From Enchytraeus crypticus (Eukaryota; Annelida; Clitellata; Enchytraeida; Enchytraeidae), in NCBI GenBank assembly GCA_905160935.1, contig CAJHZI010000204.1, positions 1,136,001 to 1,200,000 on the forward strand: DNA of 64,000 bases. Reading direction: 5' to 3'. Below, piece after piece: positions 45,180 through 62,344 of this stretch. The translations under genes and the position numbers were made by a program. Numbering within the stretch: position 1 is the first letter of the stretch; each line of letters begins with the position of its first letter. The notes beneath the pieces were generated by a model. It was not told the origin of the DNA, made no database searches, and worked only from the letters and a program-made list of their open reading frames with translations.

Positions 45180-45560
45180 ATAAAAAGATGTTTTGCTAAA
45201 GGAAAAGTTTATATTTTTTATTATAATTATTAATTAATTATTAATTTAGACTTTTTGCTCAATTTAAAAGTATATAAAAAGATATATTTCTACAGAGAAA
45301 GTTGATAATAAGGCGTCTTTCTAAAGTTATAGATGACAGAAAAGACCTCTTGCTAAAGTTATGATTGACAAAGACGTCTTTATAGAGTCAAAAGTTGATC
45401 AAAACATAGCTTCATGATGATAAAGTTGTTACTGGGGAGTCTTGCTAAAGTTATAGTCTACAAGAAGACATCTAGATAGGATTATTTTAAAAAAATGGAC
45501 ATCTAGCTACGTTAAGGTTGATAAAAAGACGTCTTGGTGAAGTAATAGTTGGCAAAAGAT
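45180..45560. repeat. Degenerate minisatellite
   Basis: Words such as gataaaaagacgtctt and gctaaagttatag recur at irregular 35-60 bp spacing, suggesting an old tandem array. Confidence 0.5.
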
Positions 45561-45719
45561 GCCTGTATTAAGTGCAAAGAATGAAATATTTAAAACAAAG
45601 TAGTGTCAAGTTATATGGCAGATTATGAGAAATAACATTACGAAATAGATGTGTATAGCTGTTTTGAGTAGTTAAGTAGTCTAAAAGATGAAGGAAATAA
45701 ATATATTTAGAAGAAAAGA

Positions 45720-46196
45720 AGGCCATGAATTGAAGATTTAAGTGTTAAGGACTTGCCACAAGGCAGAAGGAAAGTAAAATAAATAAAGTATGCAAGTAAA
45801 AGGAAGAAATTAGGCCTACTAGGATGTGTACGATACACATACAAGGGGGGAGGGGAGGGGGTGGGATAGAAGTGAAGATTTAAATGATATGGACCTAGCA
45901 TTTTGCGGATAGAGAGAAGAATATTTATGAAGGTCTGCATGTAAGTTGAGGAAGAGAGTACAAGAATGCATAAAATACACTTTTTGAGAAAACCAGAGGG
46001 TTTACGATAGAAGATTTACGTGTTAAGGACTTGCCATTGAGCAGGAGAGAGAGAGAGAGAGAGAGAGAGTGAGAGAATGAGAGAGAGAGAGAAAGAGTGA
46101 GAGAGAGAGACAGTATGAGTGAGAGATGGTTTACTACTATGGATTACTAAAGTAATATAATGAAAGCTAAGATAACATTAAATTTTTTGTCTCAAC

Positions 46197-46240
<44 letters not shown>
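45720..46240 (+). mobile_element. Several LINE/SINE 3' tails with GA runs
   Basis: ggacttgccacaaggcag (about 45750), ggacctagcattttgcgg (about 45890) and ggacttgccattgagcag (about 46035) are variants of the hairpin tail, the last followed by long ga tracts. They look like successive tandem or nested end fragments. Confidence 0.6.
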
Positions 46241-46242
<2 letters not shown>

Positions 46243-46849
46243 ATTCAGACTTGCACACGTGGACAAGTAGAAGTATATGAGAGAGAGAGAAAGAGAGATG
46301 GAGTACTATTATAGAAACTAAAGAAGTATAGTGAAAGCTGAGATAAAACTTTTAATTTGTTTCTCAAGTAATGAAAGAGAGATTGGAAGTGGGGGGGGGG
46401 GGGAAAGAAGTATATTAGTAGCAGCTGCATTCAATTATGAAGTCGGAAGATCGGGGGGAGGGGGGGATTTTGGGTTTTAAAACAATTCCCGGGAAGGAAA
46501 CGGAAAACTACTTCAGAGATCATTTTATTCTCAAGCTATGAGATGAACTGACTCATAAGAAGTGTGGCATAAAAAGACGGGGATAATTTATATAATTTGT
46601 AACTATTTTAATGAAAAAAAAGAAATTATCTAACGTATTATAGAAAATTGAAATAAAAATACCTTAAGTATAACATTTCATATTATTTAATGTAAAAAAT
46701 ATAAATTTGGAATTTTACTTTACGAGGCAATATTTTAATTTGGACTCAGTACTGATGGAGAGAGAGAGAGAGAGAGCGAGAGAGAGATAGAGAGAGAGAG
46801 ACAGTATGAGTGAGAGAGAGATTGTGTATTAATATAGAAACTAAAGAAG

Positions 46850-47185
46850 TATCAGGATTAGCTAGAACTAAAAGGTTACAAATTAGGAAGTCCTGGAGAT
46901 AGTTGGCACAGATAGACAGTTGATAAATGTATTAAGAAATAAGAAGAGATGGAAGAGATGGAAATAAGAAGAGATGGACACATTCTAAGGGGGAAGGTGT
47001 ATTAAAAAAGGTCATAGAAGGTAGAATGGAAGGAAAATGAGGCAGGGGCAGGCCGAGATTAGGTATATTAGATGATTTAAAGACCCACTCATATGTGGAA
47101 ATGAAGAGGAAGGCAGAAGACAGAGAAGAGTGGAGGCGTTATGTACCATGGACCTGCCAGTAGGCATTGCACTAAGACAGAGAAA
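46850..47185 (+). mobile_element. RTE-like LINE 3' end (right arm)
   Basis: cacattctaagggggaaggtg, gaaggaaaatgaggcaggggc, agaagagtggaggcgttatg and ggacctgccagtaggcattgc mirror 42955-43235. It is frame-broken. Confidence 0.8.
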
Positions 47186-47760
47186 GAAGTATAGTGAAAG
47201 CTGAGATAAAATTATAAATTTAGTTAGAGGGAAAGAAATATGAAATTTAAAACTATACTTGTGTGTGTTGGAATAAATATATGACAAGGACCTGTCGATA
47301 TGAATTAGTCTGAGAGAGAGAGAGAGAGATAGAATGGAAGCGGTTGATGTTAACTATTAAGCTCTCGCTGTAATCAATTACAAGCTGTCAACTCTACTGG
47401 GTTTGAAATTGAGCTCATTTGAAGTCAACAAAATCCGATCTGATTTGATCCGTTGCTTCAATCATCTTTTAACAGGTAGGGGGCAAAGGTTAATTACACT
47501 CGTACAGACAGGTACATACGGGTACATGTAGAGGTACAAGTAGAGGTACAATGAGACATACAGGGGTACATAGAGACATACTGGTGCACAGATAGGTAGA
47601 GATACAGACACGCAGACACATACAGACAGGTACAAGTAGGGATACAGGCACACAGACAGGCAGAGATACAAGCACACGGACACATACAGACAGATACAGA
47701 CACGGACAAGTAGAGGTACAGGCAAGCTCATTGAGCTGGGTATCTCATAGTTATACTACT

Positions 47761-48775
47761 GAGCAGTAAATCGAAATAACAATCAGTTTGATTAAACACG
47801 TCGACCAATTAATCCGTCAAGCAACTTATCAATCAGTCCATCAACATCCAATCAATTAATCAACATTCACTTAATCACTCATTAACTAAGCATACAACGA
47901 CGCACTGCAAACGAAAATACAAATGAAATAAACAATAGATTTGTGATAAGTTATTTAACTAAGTTATTATCGCTAACGCGCTAAGAGCCTAGAACAATAT
48001 TGCAAGCTGACGAACTAAAGCTAATACATTGAGCTGATGTGTAGTACACAATTTTTAAAACACGCCCAGCTTCCAACCTATTCTTAACTTCAAAAGAAAA
48101 CTAGATACAAAGAACACAATGGAAAATATAAAAATTTGCCAGTCTTTTACTTGTATGAAAGCATGAATAACGGTATTAAGTTCAAATTATACTGAATAAA
48201 TTAGATTATAATAATAATTCTTCATGATAATCAAATCAAATGTATGCACCAATAAATTGATAACTCGATCAAATCAGTGCATCTAGCAATAAATATAATG
48301 CGTAATAGAACAATCGGGAAAACTATCAGTTAATCGATCAATAAATCAACTTCACTAACTGACCAAAAGAAATAGTTAATTAATTACTCTAACGAACAAT
48401 TATTACAATTTCATCAATAAAGTTAATATTCTATCAACCATTAGAAAGACAAATCAATCAAAACAACTACCATCAAACTAGCAGAAATTTATCAATAAAC
48501 GATCATTCAATACTAATAAATATTAATTTAAAATAAATCATTCCTATCGATTCTACTACAAATCATTAGTTTCTACTCCCTTCATTCCTCTCTTTCTCTC
48601 TAGCTTTTTACAAAAAATCGTAGATCGAAGATATACTGTATGTCTACTTTCATTCTGTTTTTGTGTCCCTTGAAAGCACGCAAGAGAAAGCTACGATTTT
48701 GTGAAATCCAATAATGTAGACTTAATTTTGGAAAGTAAGGCTTTATAAGTTCATTACACTAGTCTGCTCGGTCCT
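47761..48775. other. AT-rich intergenic sequence
   Basis: Low-complexity aatcaatcaac words around 47790-47880. No gene or RNA was recognised. Confidence 0.45.
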
Positions 48776-48779
48776 CACT

Positions 48780-49030
48780 CAGCCCACTACAACAGCACTG
48801 TACACAGCCAGCTGCTGTTTAGCAAACTGCTGCTCAGTCAGCTGCTTAGTTATCTGCTGCTTCTTATTCAGATGCTGCTTAGTCAGCTGCTGTTTAGTAA
48901 GCTGCTTCTTAGTTCGCAGCTGCTTAGTCAATTGCAGCTTAGTCAGCTGCTGCTTAGTCAGCTGCTGCTTAGTCAGCTGTTGCTTAGTCAGCTGCTGCTT
49001 AAGCTGCTGCTGCTTAAGCAGCTGCATAGT
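48780..49030. repeat. 15-bp gctgctgcttagtca minisatellite
   Basis: About 15 units. On minus it encodes KQQLT pentapeptides, giving an 88-codon Gln/Lys/Leu/Thr-rich frame with an ordinary stop and no domain. I treat it as a minisatellite; a coiled-coil coding exon is possible but unsupported. Confidence 0.85.
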
Positions 49031-52000
49031 TGTCTCTTGTAACACTTACAGTCTACCATGCAGACAGAAAACGGGTATAACCAAAACTGCAACTTATTTA
49101 GTTACAGAGCTGACATAATACAAAAAGTTCTCAATAACATCTTTGTCAGCACTATATTACAAGAATTGCATACGTGAGCAAATCATAGGAAAGAGACACA
49201 AGAGAAACAGAGCAGATGAGCAGACAGTCGCTGAAATAAGACACAGACAATTCTCAATAAATTACATCTACCAAATCAACTACATCTACAATACAGCCGA
49301 CTACTTTAACTTATCGAGATGTGAAGATATAGCATTAGATCAGATAAAATATAATGAAATTCACTGTGATTCTAAGTATACCAATAGAATATTGCAATAC
49401 AGTATAACGACAATTTTGTCTTATACGCACCTATATCAGCTAACAGAGTTAAAATTAGAAAGTTTAACATTTATAATATAGTTATGACTTCTATAACGCA
49501 TGTTATATTGAAACCGCCAATTTCATTATGTTTTCTGTTACTTTTAATTGCAGTATTTAGTTGTTATATCAGACCATTGTTATATTATGTTATACCTATC
49601 TCATTACAAAGATTGGGTATTTGTCTCAAGTGAACTAACCTAGCTAGAGCCCCTATAGCTTTGAAAATGTAAATTCTGACGTCTAATTACTCTGCACTGC
49701 ATTCGCGTCAGGGAGTTGCTATCACTTCGACATATAGCTGTTACAGCCTTAAGTTGCAGCCTAAAGCAAGCTGTCTACCACGTTTCTATCTCTAGGTCAG
49801 TATAAAAGAAACAGTATAATGTACATGTATATTAATACGTTCCGAAGACTAATGTAACTAAAGGAATGAAAATAAATCCCAACAAAAAAATTGTAAATCT
49901 CTGTCTTTACCTACAACATAATACCTTTACCTAAGACTAGGCTCGTTATAATACAGGTGATTGTTAAAATGATTCATACTTAACAAGAAACAGTTGCTGT
50001 TATCATCAATAGGACACAGGTCCATACTGATCTAGAGCAAGAAGTTCATAAAATAGTTCAACTTTACGACATACAACCTCAACTATCTATTTAAACATTC
50101 AACAGGAACAACATTGATCATTTAAAACTCTGCTTCAGTAATAACAATTGCAATACATGTATATAACATTTTCATTTCTTATACTACATAATCTCCAAAA
50201 TCGGTTGTTAAGGCACGTTTTGGATCACTAGACTTAAGTAAAAAAAAGATAGAAACTATGAATTGATCTAATCCAAATCTTTAAAAAGTCCTCAATAACC
50301 TAGAACTCCATCTGGAATTTTAATTAACTAGTAAATAACAAAATCATATTAATTTTACACATCGATTTTTACGGGCTGTATAAGTACACATAAAGCAAGA
50401 AATGGTCAAGTTAACTAACCCCTGTAATTTCTAAAGTTTGCAATTCTAGATCAATTCAAATAGACGGATCTATAAGGCGTCGCGCTGTATGAAATCAACG
50501 TATCTTGAGTCACTTAAAAATCACAGCTAGAGTCCAATGATATCGCACAAAAATTAGATATAGCTAAGACTGTAAAGCTGGATTACTCTCTAATAGAACG
50601 GGTAGTTTAACAATTTAAGAATCAGAGTTGCTAAAAGACAGTTACAGCAAACGTTAGCTAAATTTAAGTAGTCTCTAATAAAGTGTTGTTAAGTTTGATT
50701 ATAATGTAGAGTAGGCCCAATATTCTCACAGAAAGCATATTCATCGAATATCCCTTAGTCTTATTTTGCACAACAGCTATATGACTGATATACGTATACT
50801 GAATTAACATAACAGACATAGAAAGACTGAATGCGCCGAGGCACTAAAATGATAACATCGTAAAATACTGCATAATGGACGGCCTATCATGACCGGCAAA
50901 CACTTCAGAAGTAGGTAACTGAAACAAAATTTTAATGTACAAATAGATATGTTTGAAAACTATTATTGCACAATTTTCCCATTCACATCCTCACACTTCA
51001 TAATGTTTAAAAATAATAGTTTTCTATCATTTCATTCAATCCCTAAGTTAACATAAATACTAAGTACGGGTAATTAATTACTAAACTACAGATTAGAATA
51101 GCCTAAGGAATAATGGCAAAACTAAGCCACTAATAAATGTGAAATTAAAATGAAATATCCACTACGGTGTGTCGGAGATGAGTTGACAGAAATCCAGCCT
51201 GATTACAGCTCACACCTAAAAACTCATTAATCTGAGGTCACAAATCTCATTCTTAATTTTAAAATCGCTAAACCTTTATTATTATTATTATTCTATACAA
51301 TTTAGTTGAATAATATACACGTGACTTTCATAATAGTCTGTTGCAGTCATCTAGTAAATGTCAATGACGACGAATTTACTTGCACAGTATTCCATCAAAC
51401 TACTCCAATCTAGTCGAATTGTCTCTGACCTGCAATTAGAAAAACTGCTTCGTATTCTTCCAAGTACCAGTTCAACTGAAAAATAGAAGCATCGATTGAC
51501 CTCTGGGAATTTGAATACACAGCATTTGTACAACTTGCTTGATTTGACTTGAATTGATTGATTTGAACCGCACTCGGATCTAAACAAAGCTTGAAAAAAA
51601 TTTGTCAACATACCATACCACTAAATCAAGGAAAGACGATACTGAATTTAAATGGCATTGCGATCCCTGCTAATAATAATAAAAGAGTTTAATAGCAGTA
51701 CGAAATTTACAGTATCACAGAAGATAATCACAATGTATTTTTATGGGTGTCCCAATGTATTTGGTATAAAACTTAAAGACACCACAATTTCAATAACATT
51801 GCTTAACATACTTCAGAATGCTTCATTTAACGGATCTAAATTAATTAAATAGAAGCCCATAGCAAATTTAACTCAACATTATTCATTTTCACTTCGTCGG
51901 CTACAGAACAACTTGCAATGCTTTTTAAGTTGTTATCAAATGATTTGCTATCCTACCATGCATGTCACTGACGCTAATACTAGACCAAAAACCGGCATTA

Positions 52001-52967
52001 AATACTTATGCAAACCTACTATGCATTTAAAGACAATATATTAAACCTTAGTCATAAAGAATATTATCTAGAAAAGGGAAAAATACTCTATCTCATATGT
52101 AACTTTTTAATATAAATTATAGAATAAGAATAAAACGGGCGCATAGTTTCTTTTATCCAAACAGTCCTGAATCTGGATAAAATGCTATTGCATTGAATCA
52201 TGAACTTTACATTCTAGCATTTTTTAACTACACTACATATACTACCAATGCTACTACTATGAACTACGTTGAAAACTAATAAGCAGCAACTAGATTATAT
52301 AAACAATCGGTAATATATAGCATATAAATATTGAGTTTGACAATTATATCATTACTTTCATTTTTGCATTGTAGTGTAAATTGGTATAATGTGTATCAAA
52401 TATAAATAATAAAATGAATTTAATGCGAAGTTGTACATGTAACATATACATAACTAATTAAAGGAAATTTAATATGTTACTGGAAGCTATAGGCCTACAT
52501 CAATGGACTGAAGTTCACAATGCCCAATTATATAATCGCACGTTGTTACCGTAATATGAATTTATTACCAATTTATTACTATACAATTGAAAATACATAA
52601 GGCATAAAAGCAATAAATATATATAGCAACCAAAGCCAACCATGAACTACACAAAATACACATAGCGATTGCAATATTAGAGAAGTATTGGTAGCAACAT
52701 TCAACAATAATGAACTACTATTAAATTTATTGAGTTTAATTTCTGTTTAGAAATTGCTCAATTGCAAGTAAATCAGCAGAAATATCAAATAGCTCAAAAA
52801 GATTTCAACAGCAAACTCATAGTCTGTAATTCTTTTGTAAAATTACAGTGCTTGATATTTATAAGTAGAAAACGCACATGTGCAAAACTTCAACCATAGG
52901 CACAATAGTATTAGATATGGTATAAATTTGAAATATTTCAATGAAACACTATGTAAAACTGTATAAA

Positions 52968-53034
<67 letters not shown>

Positions 53035-53669
53035 AATATATTTACAAACAAATAAAATGATAGATATGTGAATACTAAATCACAATAGCTCTAAGCGACA
53101 AAACTTTCAATTTTCAACATGGACATAACATTCTTTCCCAAGTACACTGGTATTAGCTAAAAAGCATTGCCCTTACATGAGATAGGCACTAAAGTTATAT
53201 TATCTGCATTTAATTACAGTCAATCAAAATCAATTAACGACAACATTAACACAGGCAATAGAATTATTGCGACATGTGTTAAGATTATTGCCTAACTCAT
53301 TCCAACTAAATTAATGGCCAATCTAGTGAACCTAAAATTATAGGATTAACGCAATAATCTCTATGTACCAATGGCTTTCAATATTTCTAAAGAACAGATC
53401 ATATAGAACTGCTAATTTGTTTGCATTTTCGTACTGATTTGCATAATACTTCGGAAATGTTGTTTCTAACTCATCGATAAATCCCATAATTTGAGTACTG
53501 CCATAAAAAATCAGAACTTAATACTAGTATTCGTATAAGCTAGTGATTCCTGTACAGTGGGCTAAGAATCTCTCGTTATCTTTTTACTGGGAGATGAGAA
53601 CTGCTAGAGATCCATGCATTGTGGGTTAAGAACATCTGAACGAGAAAACAAAACGTAATTTTATGAACG
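49031..53669. other. AT-rich region, partly TSC22D 3' UTR on minus
   Basis: There is no domain-bearing frame. The part next to 53669 should be TSC22D 3' UTR. 52975-53029 is a (TA)n(GA)n microsatellite. The 112-codon frame at 49143-49481 has no recognisable feature. Confidence 0.45.
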
Positions 53670-58433
<4,764 letters not shown>

Positions 58434-58458
58434 AGCTGTTGAGAATCTACTGCTGACC

Positions 58459-59174
58459 CAGGGGCGGATCCAGAAATTTTTTAAGGGGGGGCCTGATTTT
58501 ATTTTCAGAGTACTCATTTCTTGCTTACCCCCCCTCCCTTCTTCGGGACATGTGACGCAACCAGAAAAAAAGCTGTGTGGGGCTCAACATTTTTCAGTAC
58601 TGCGTTCGGCTCATAGAGTGAGTGTATCCCCGTATCTTCCCCCCCTACCCACTAATGCACGTACTAATATGAGAAGAAAACCTATAATGCCAAAATTTAT
58701 TTTTGAAAAAGTAGGATCATTTTTTCACCTCTGGAGCTACGCAGCTGATCTGGACGAATTGCAAGTGACCTAATTTTGGAGGTAGGGCGGGGGACTTAAG
58801 CCCCTCCCAGTCAAGGCTGTTTGCACCAGAGCTCCGGGACAGAGTTCACATTTTGACTTACACCCTCCTTTCCTCTTATATACCTATAGGCTAGTGGCTA
58901 AAGTGAAAATTGAGAGCTAGTGAAACGATCAACATTATTCGGACCCCTTCCATTATACAGGACACCTAGTACCAAATATGGGATTTGGGGCAGGCCCCAA
59001 ATCCCATATTTGAGCTAGTGGAACTGGATTCCCTCTCGTACCCCTCCCCCCTAACAACTGTTCTTACAAACATATTGACACATGGAAATTGCCATAGAAA
59101 CAATTAAAATGTATTTTTTTATTTAAAAATCGTCAGGCCTAGAGGGGGGGCTCGGTCCCCTGGATCCGCCACTG
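58459..59174. mobile_element. hAT-like non-autonomous element in the TSC22D 5' region
   Basis: Terminal inverted repeats are caggggcggatccag on the left and the complement of cagtggcggatccag on the right (one mismatch). The 8-bp flanks are tgctgacc (58451-58458) and agctgacc (59175-59182), a target duplication with one change. The 716-bp interior has no transposase. It contains a perfect 19-bp inverted repeat with 2-nt spacer at 58973-59012. Confidence 0.85.
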
Positions 59175-59394
59175 AGCTGACCCCTTGTAAATGCCATTAC
59201 TTCAATGTGAGTATTCATTAATTATTCATAAGCAAAATCATAAAAATTAATATATCTGACAGCAAACTAAATTGCATAACATGCTCCAGGATTTTCGGTA
59301 GCTATCACTTTACTTAAATTACTTACAAACACTCTTTTACTTGCATTTACGATTCTTTAATTTAAACTGATAAATAATGTAATTGTCACATAAA

Positions 59395-60540
59395 AATATC
59401 CAAATCTGTAAAGAATTTATATCAAAAGACACAGATATATGAACAGGAGTTTATAGCACCAAGACACAGCTATATTAACAAGAATTTATAGAACTAAGAC
59501 ACGGCTATATGAACAAGAATTTAAAGCACTAAGACACATCCATATGAACAAGAATTTATAGCACTAAGACACAGCTATATGAACAAGAATTCATACCACT
59601 AAGACACAGCTATCTTTTTCAGTGCACTGCCAAGTGGCAGGTTCAAGGTACATATTCATACTCAAAGTCTGTTTTCTCACTCCATATGAGCACTCCTTAG
59701 ATCAACAAGTTAATCCCTTCACAAAGTCTATGCCTTATCCATACCTTATATAGCTTATAGCTAGAAAAAATTTGGCTTCTGAGGTGGTTTCCCATTGCCT
59801 TCCTCAGTTAGGTGGATTAATTACCATTTAATCCTGGGGGAAAATATTTCATGGTGAGGTGGGTCCACTCTTGCCATCCTCAGCTCCTGCCTTTAGTCGC
59901 CTCTTTCGTACACCCGGCAAATTGTTTGCGGTTGCCCAATTCTGCAATGGTCCAACCACACCCGAGCACAGCACGGACACAGCTATATGAAAAAGAATTT
60001 ACAGCACTAAGACACATCTATATGAACAAGTATTTACGCAATTAAGACACAGTTATATGAACAAGAATTTATAGCACAAAGACCCAGCTATATGAATAAG
60101 AATTTATAGCACTAAGAGACAGCAATATTAAAAAGAATTTACAGCAGTAAGACACATCTATAAGAACAAGAATTTATAGCACTAAGACACAGATATACAA
60201 CAAGAATTTATAGCACTAAGATACAGTTTTATAAACACAAATTTATGGAATTAAGGCACAGCTATATGTACAAGAATTTATAGTACAAAGACACAGGTAT
60301 AAATGAATACGAATTTATAGCACTAAGGCACAGCTATGTTCACAAGAATTTACAGCACAAAGGCACAGCTATATGAACAAGAATTTATAGCACTAAGACA
60401 CAGCTATGTTAACAAGAACAAGGCACAGCTATATGAACAAGAAGAATTTATAGCACTAAGGCACAGCTATGTTAACAAGAATTTATAGTACAAAGGCACA
60501 AAGAAAGAATTTATAGCACAAAGACATATCTATATGAACA
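59395..60540. repeat. 35-bp minisatellite, split by a SINE
   Basis: Roughly 22 units of acaagaatttatagcactaa then gacacagctatatga, with length variants, upstream of TSC22D on its 5' side. Confidence 0.9.
59614..59975 (-). mobile_element. Near-full-length SINE with perfect 11-bp target duplication
   Basis: Flanks gacacagctat at 59603-59613 and 59976-59986 are identical. In sense (minus) the order is a 5' part with ggaccattgcagaattgggc, gcgactaaaggcagg, gaaggcaatgggaaaccacc, tcagaagcc, taaggcatag and tggagtgagaaaacagac, then the hairpin tail cctgccacttggcag. It lies inside the 35-bp minisatellite, so it is younger than that array. Confidence 0.85.
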
Positions 60541-61500
60541 AGCGGACTACAGATTTTGCGAATTATCACACCTACATCTGCTTTTGATTTCAAAGGAATG
60601 TTCAATTGGTTTTTATCCTACTTGCCCTACTGGTTGATTTGAGTTCCATTTGGAGACAGCAATCCTACGCCCCACTGTAACTTTAAGAAGTTGGACACGT
60701 AATTGATTGATCTCCATGAATCAAAAATGAATGATTTAAATATGGCATGGAATAGTGTTTTCAGAATGATATTTGGCTTTCGTAAATATATTTCTGTTAA
60801 TGCATTTATAAACTGTGTAGAAAAGCTTGATTTTCACTATATTAAACTATACAGGTGCCTTAGATTTCTGAAAAGTGCTTAACTTTAACTGCCTGTTTTT
60901 CTTTATAGTGTCTTGCAGATAGTAGATGAACCAGTCAATATGTCTAGAAAATATTATGAGCCAAAGACATAGTTAAACCCCGTGTACCTTAATTCTACTG
61001 TTAGTTACCACAACTGTAAAATAATACATACTTCTATATTATTATATTTAGGCAAAAATATATTTAAGTACGTAAGAAATGGGTGAATTATAATGGTCTT
61101 CATATGATACATAACTAAAAATTCTAAGGACATCATGTAGATTTTCTAGGGATAAAATATACCAGTGCTATTTAAATAATTAGTGGTAACACTAATAAAA
61201 TACTGAAGAGGCATGCTAGAAAATATCACTTAAATACAAGAAAATACGTTTGAATTTTAGAGCCATAACCACCTTATAAATTAAATCATTTATGTCTAGT
61301 TAAAAAAACTATTCAAATCAAGACTGACAGCATTACCAGTATTACACAGGACATAGAAAAAGTTTTTAGTATAAATAATAGCACAAGAAAGCTACTATCA
61401 AGCTGTCATCCGTAACAATATCGACCACTATTAAGCCAATGCCAAGTAAGGGGTTATATATTTGAAGTCCAGAAACCACACCAATATTAGTAATAACTAC
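60541..61500. other. AT-rich intergenic sequence
   Basis: No gene was recognised. 60700-60900 has a weak LINE-like look (fragments with stops) that I cannot assign. Confidence 0.4.
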
Positions 61501-61559
61501 TTGACAGTAAGAATTTACCAGAATTTACAAGAACTGCTACCATCTTTCATTATTCCAAT

Positions 61560-62260
61560 CCTTCTTCAAAAATAGGTAGCAGGAACAAGGGAAGAAAGCC
61601 AAGGGCTTATTTCAATCCCCAATCATACATGATTACAACATTCAGCTTGTTTTTAAAACTATTCACCAACACCGCATTCACAACCTCCTCACTCATAGAG
61701 TTCCACTATCGATCACCACCCTATCAGAAAAAGAAAATTTTACACTATAAATCTTACACTAAGTTTAAACAACTTACAGCTATGACCTCTTAAACCATTG
61801 TTGGAGAATTTGAAAAAAATCTGGTGCTCTTAATTCGGTAGGCCCAAGCATTAATTTATAAGCCTCTATAAGATCACCTCTAATTCTCCTGGTTTCTAGG
61901 GTTGTCAGTTGAACTGCCTTTAGCCTTAATGGACTAATGCCTTAATGCTTTGAATCCCCTAATAGTTCTAAATGCTCTTCTCTGCACAGCTTTAATAAGT
62001 TCAATATCCTTCCTGTAGTGAGGTCTCCACACTGACATACAATACTCCAGATGAGGTCGAATCAAAGATTTATACAATCTTAAACCAATGCCTTCATCTC
62101 TACTTTGAATGTTCTCTTTATTAGTCCTAAGGTCCTATTGGCTGCCTGAACAGCCACAGTACATTGTTTCCCCACTTTGAGATCCTGACTAAATATTACC
62201 CCCAAATCCTTCTCCTCACTCACTACCTGAAGTATCTAATTATTTACAATATATTCTTTA
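61560..62260 (-). mobile_element. LINE 3' part (end of RT), CR1-like
   Basis: Minus frames with shifts read EKDLGVIFSQDLKVGKQC, AVQAANRTLGLIK, RLYKSLIRPHLEYCMSVWRP, IELIKAVQRRAFRTIRG and RRIRGDLIEAYKLMLGP: the classic C-terminal region after the RT palm. It is broken by several frameshifts and stops. Confidence 0.75.
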
Positions 62261-62344
62261 TTGTTGTGTGGATAGAAAACAGATAGTGCTATACATTTCG
62301 AATATAAAGAAACAGACAAATATACTGTATATGTATTAGTCAAA

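Larger units (their letters stand above)
42386..47760. repeat. Large interrupted inverted repeat (about 5.4 kb)
   Basis: The left arm begins agtagtataactatgagatac (42386) and its complement ends at 47760. The outer arms (42386-about 43235 and about 46855-47760) and inner arms (about 43255-43545 and about 44610-44885) both match in inverted order. A loop of about 1 kb lies between the inner arms, and about 2 kb of GA-rich sequence has been added in the right arm between inner and outer parts. The arms include a minisatellite, a GA run, an RTE-like LINE end and a GC-rich core, and they have diverged by scattered substitutions. Confidence 0.85.

Noticed and set aside
48779-49045. Gln/Lys-rich 88-codon ORF that could be a coiled coil
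   Set aside because: It is the direct translation of a 15-bp repeat; no flanking exon signals or conserved ends were found.
49143-49481. 112-codon plus-strand ORF
   Set aside because: It has no recognisable domain, is AT-driven in composition (Ile/Tyr/Asn-rich) and lies in the gene-poor TSC22D downstream flank.
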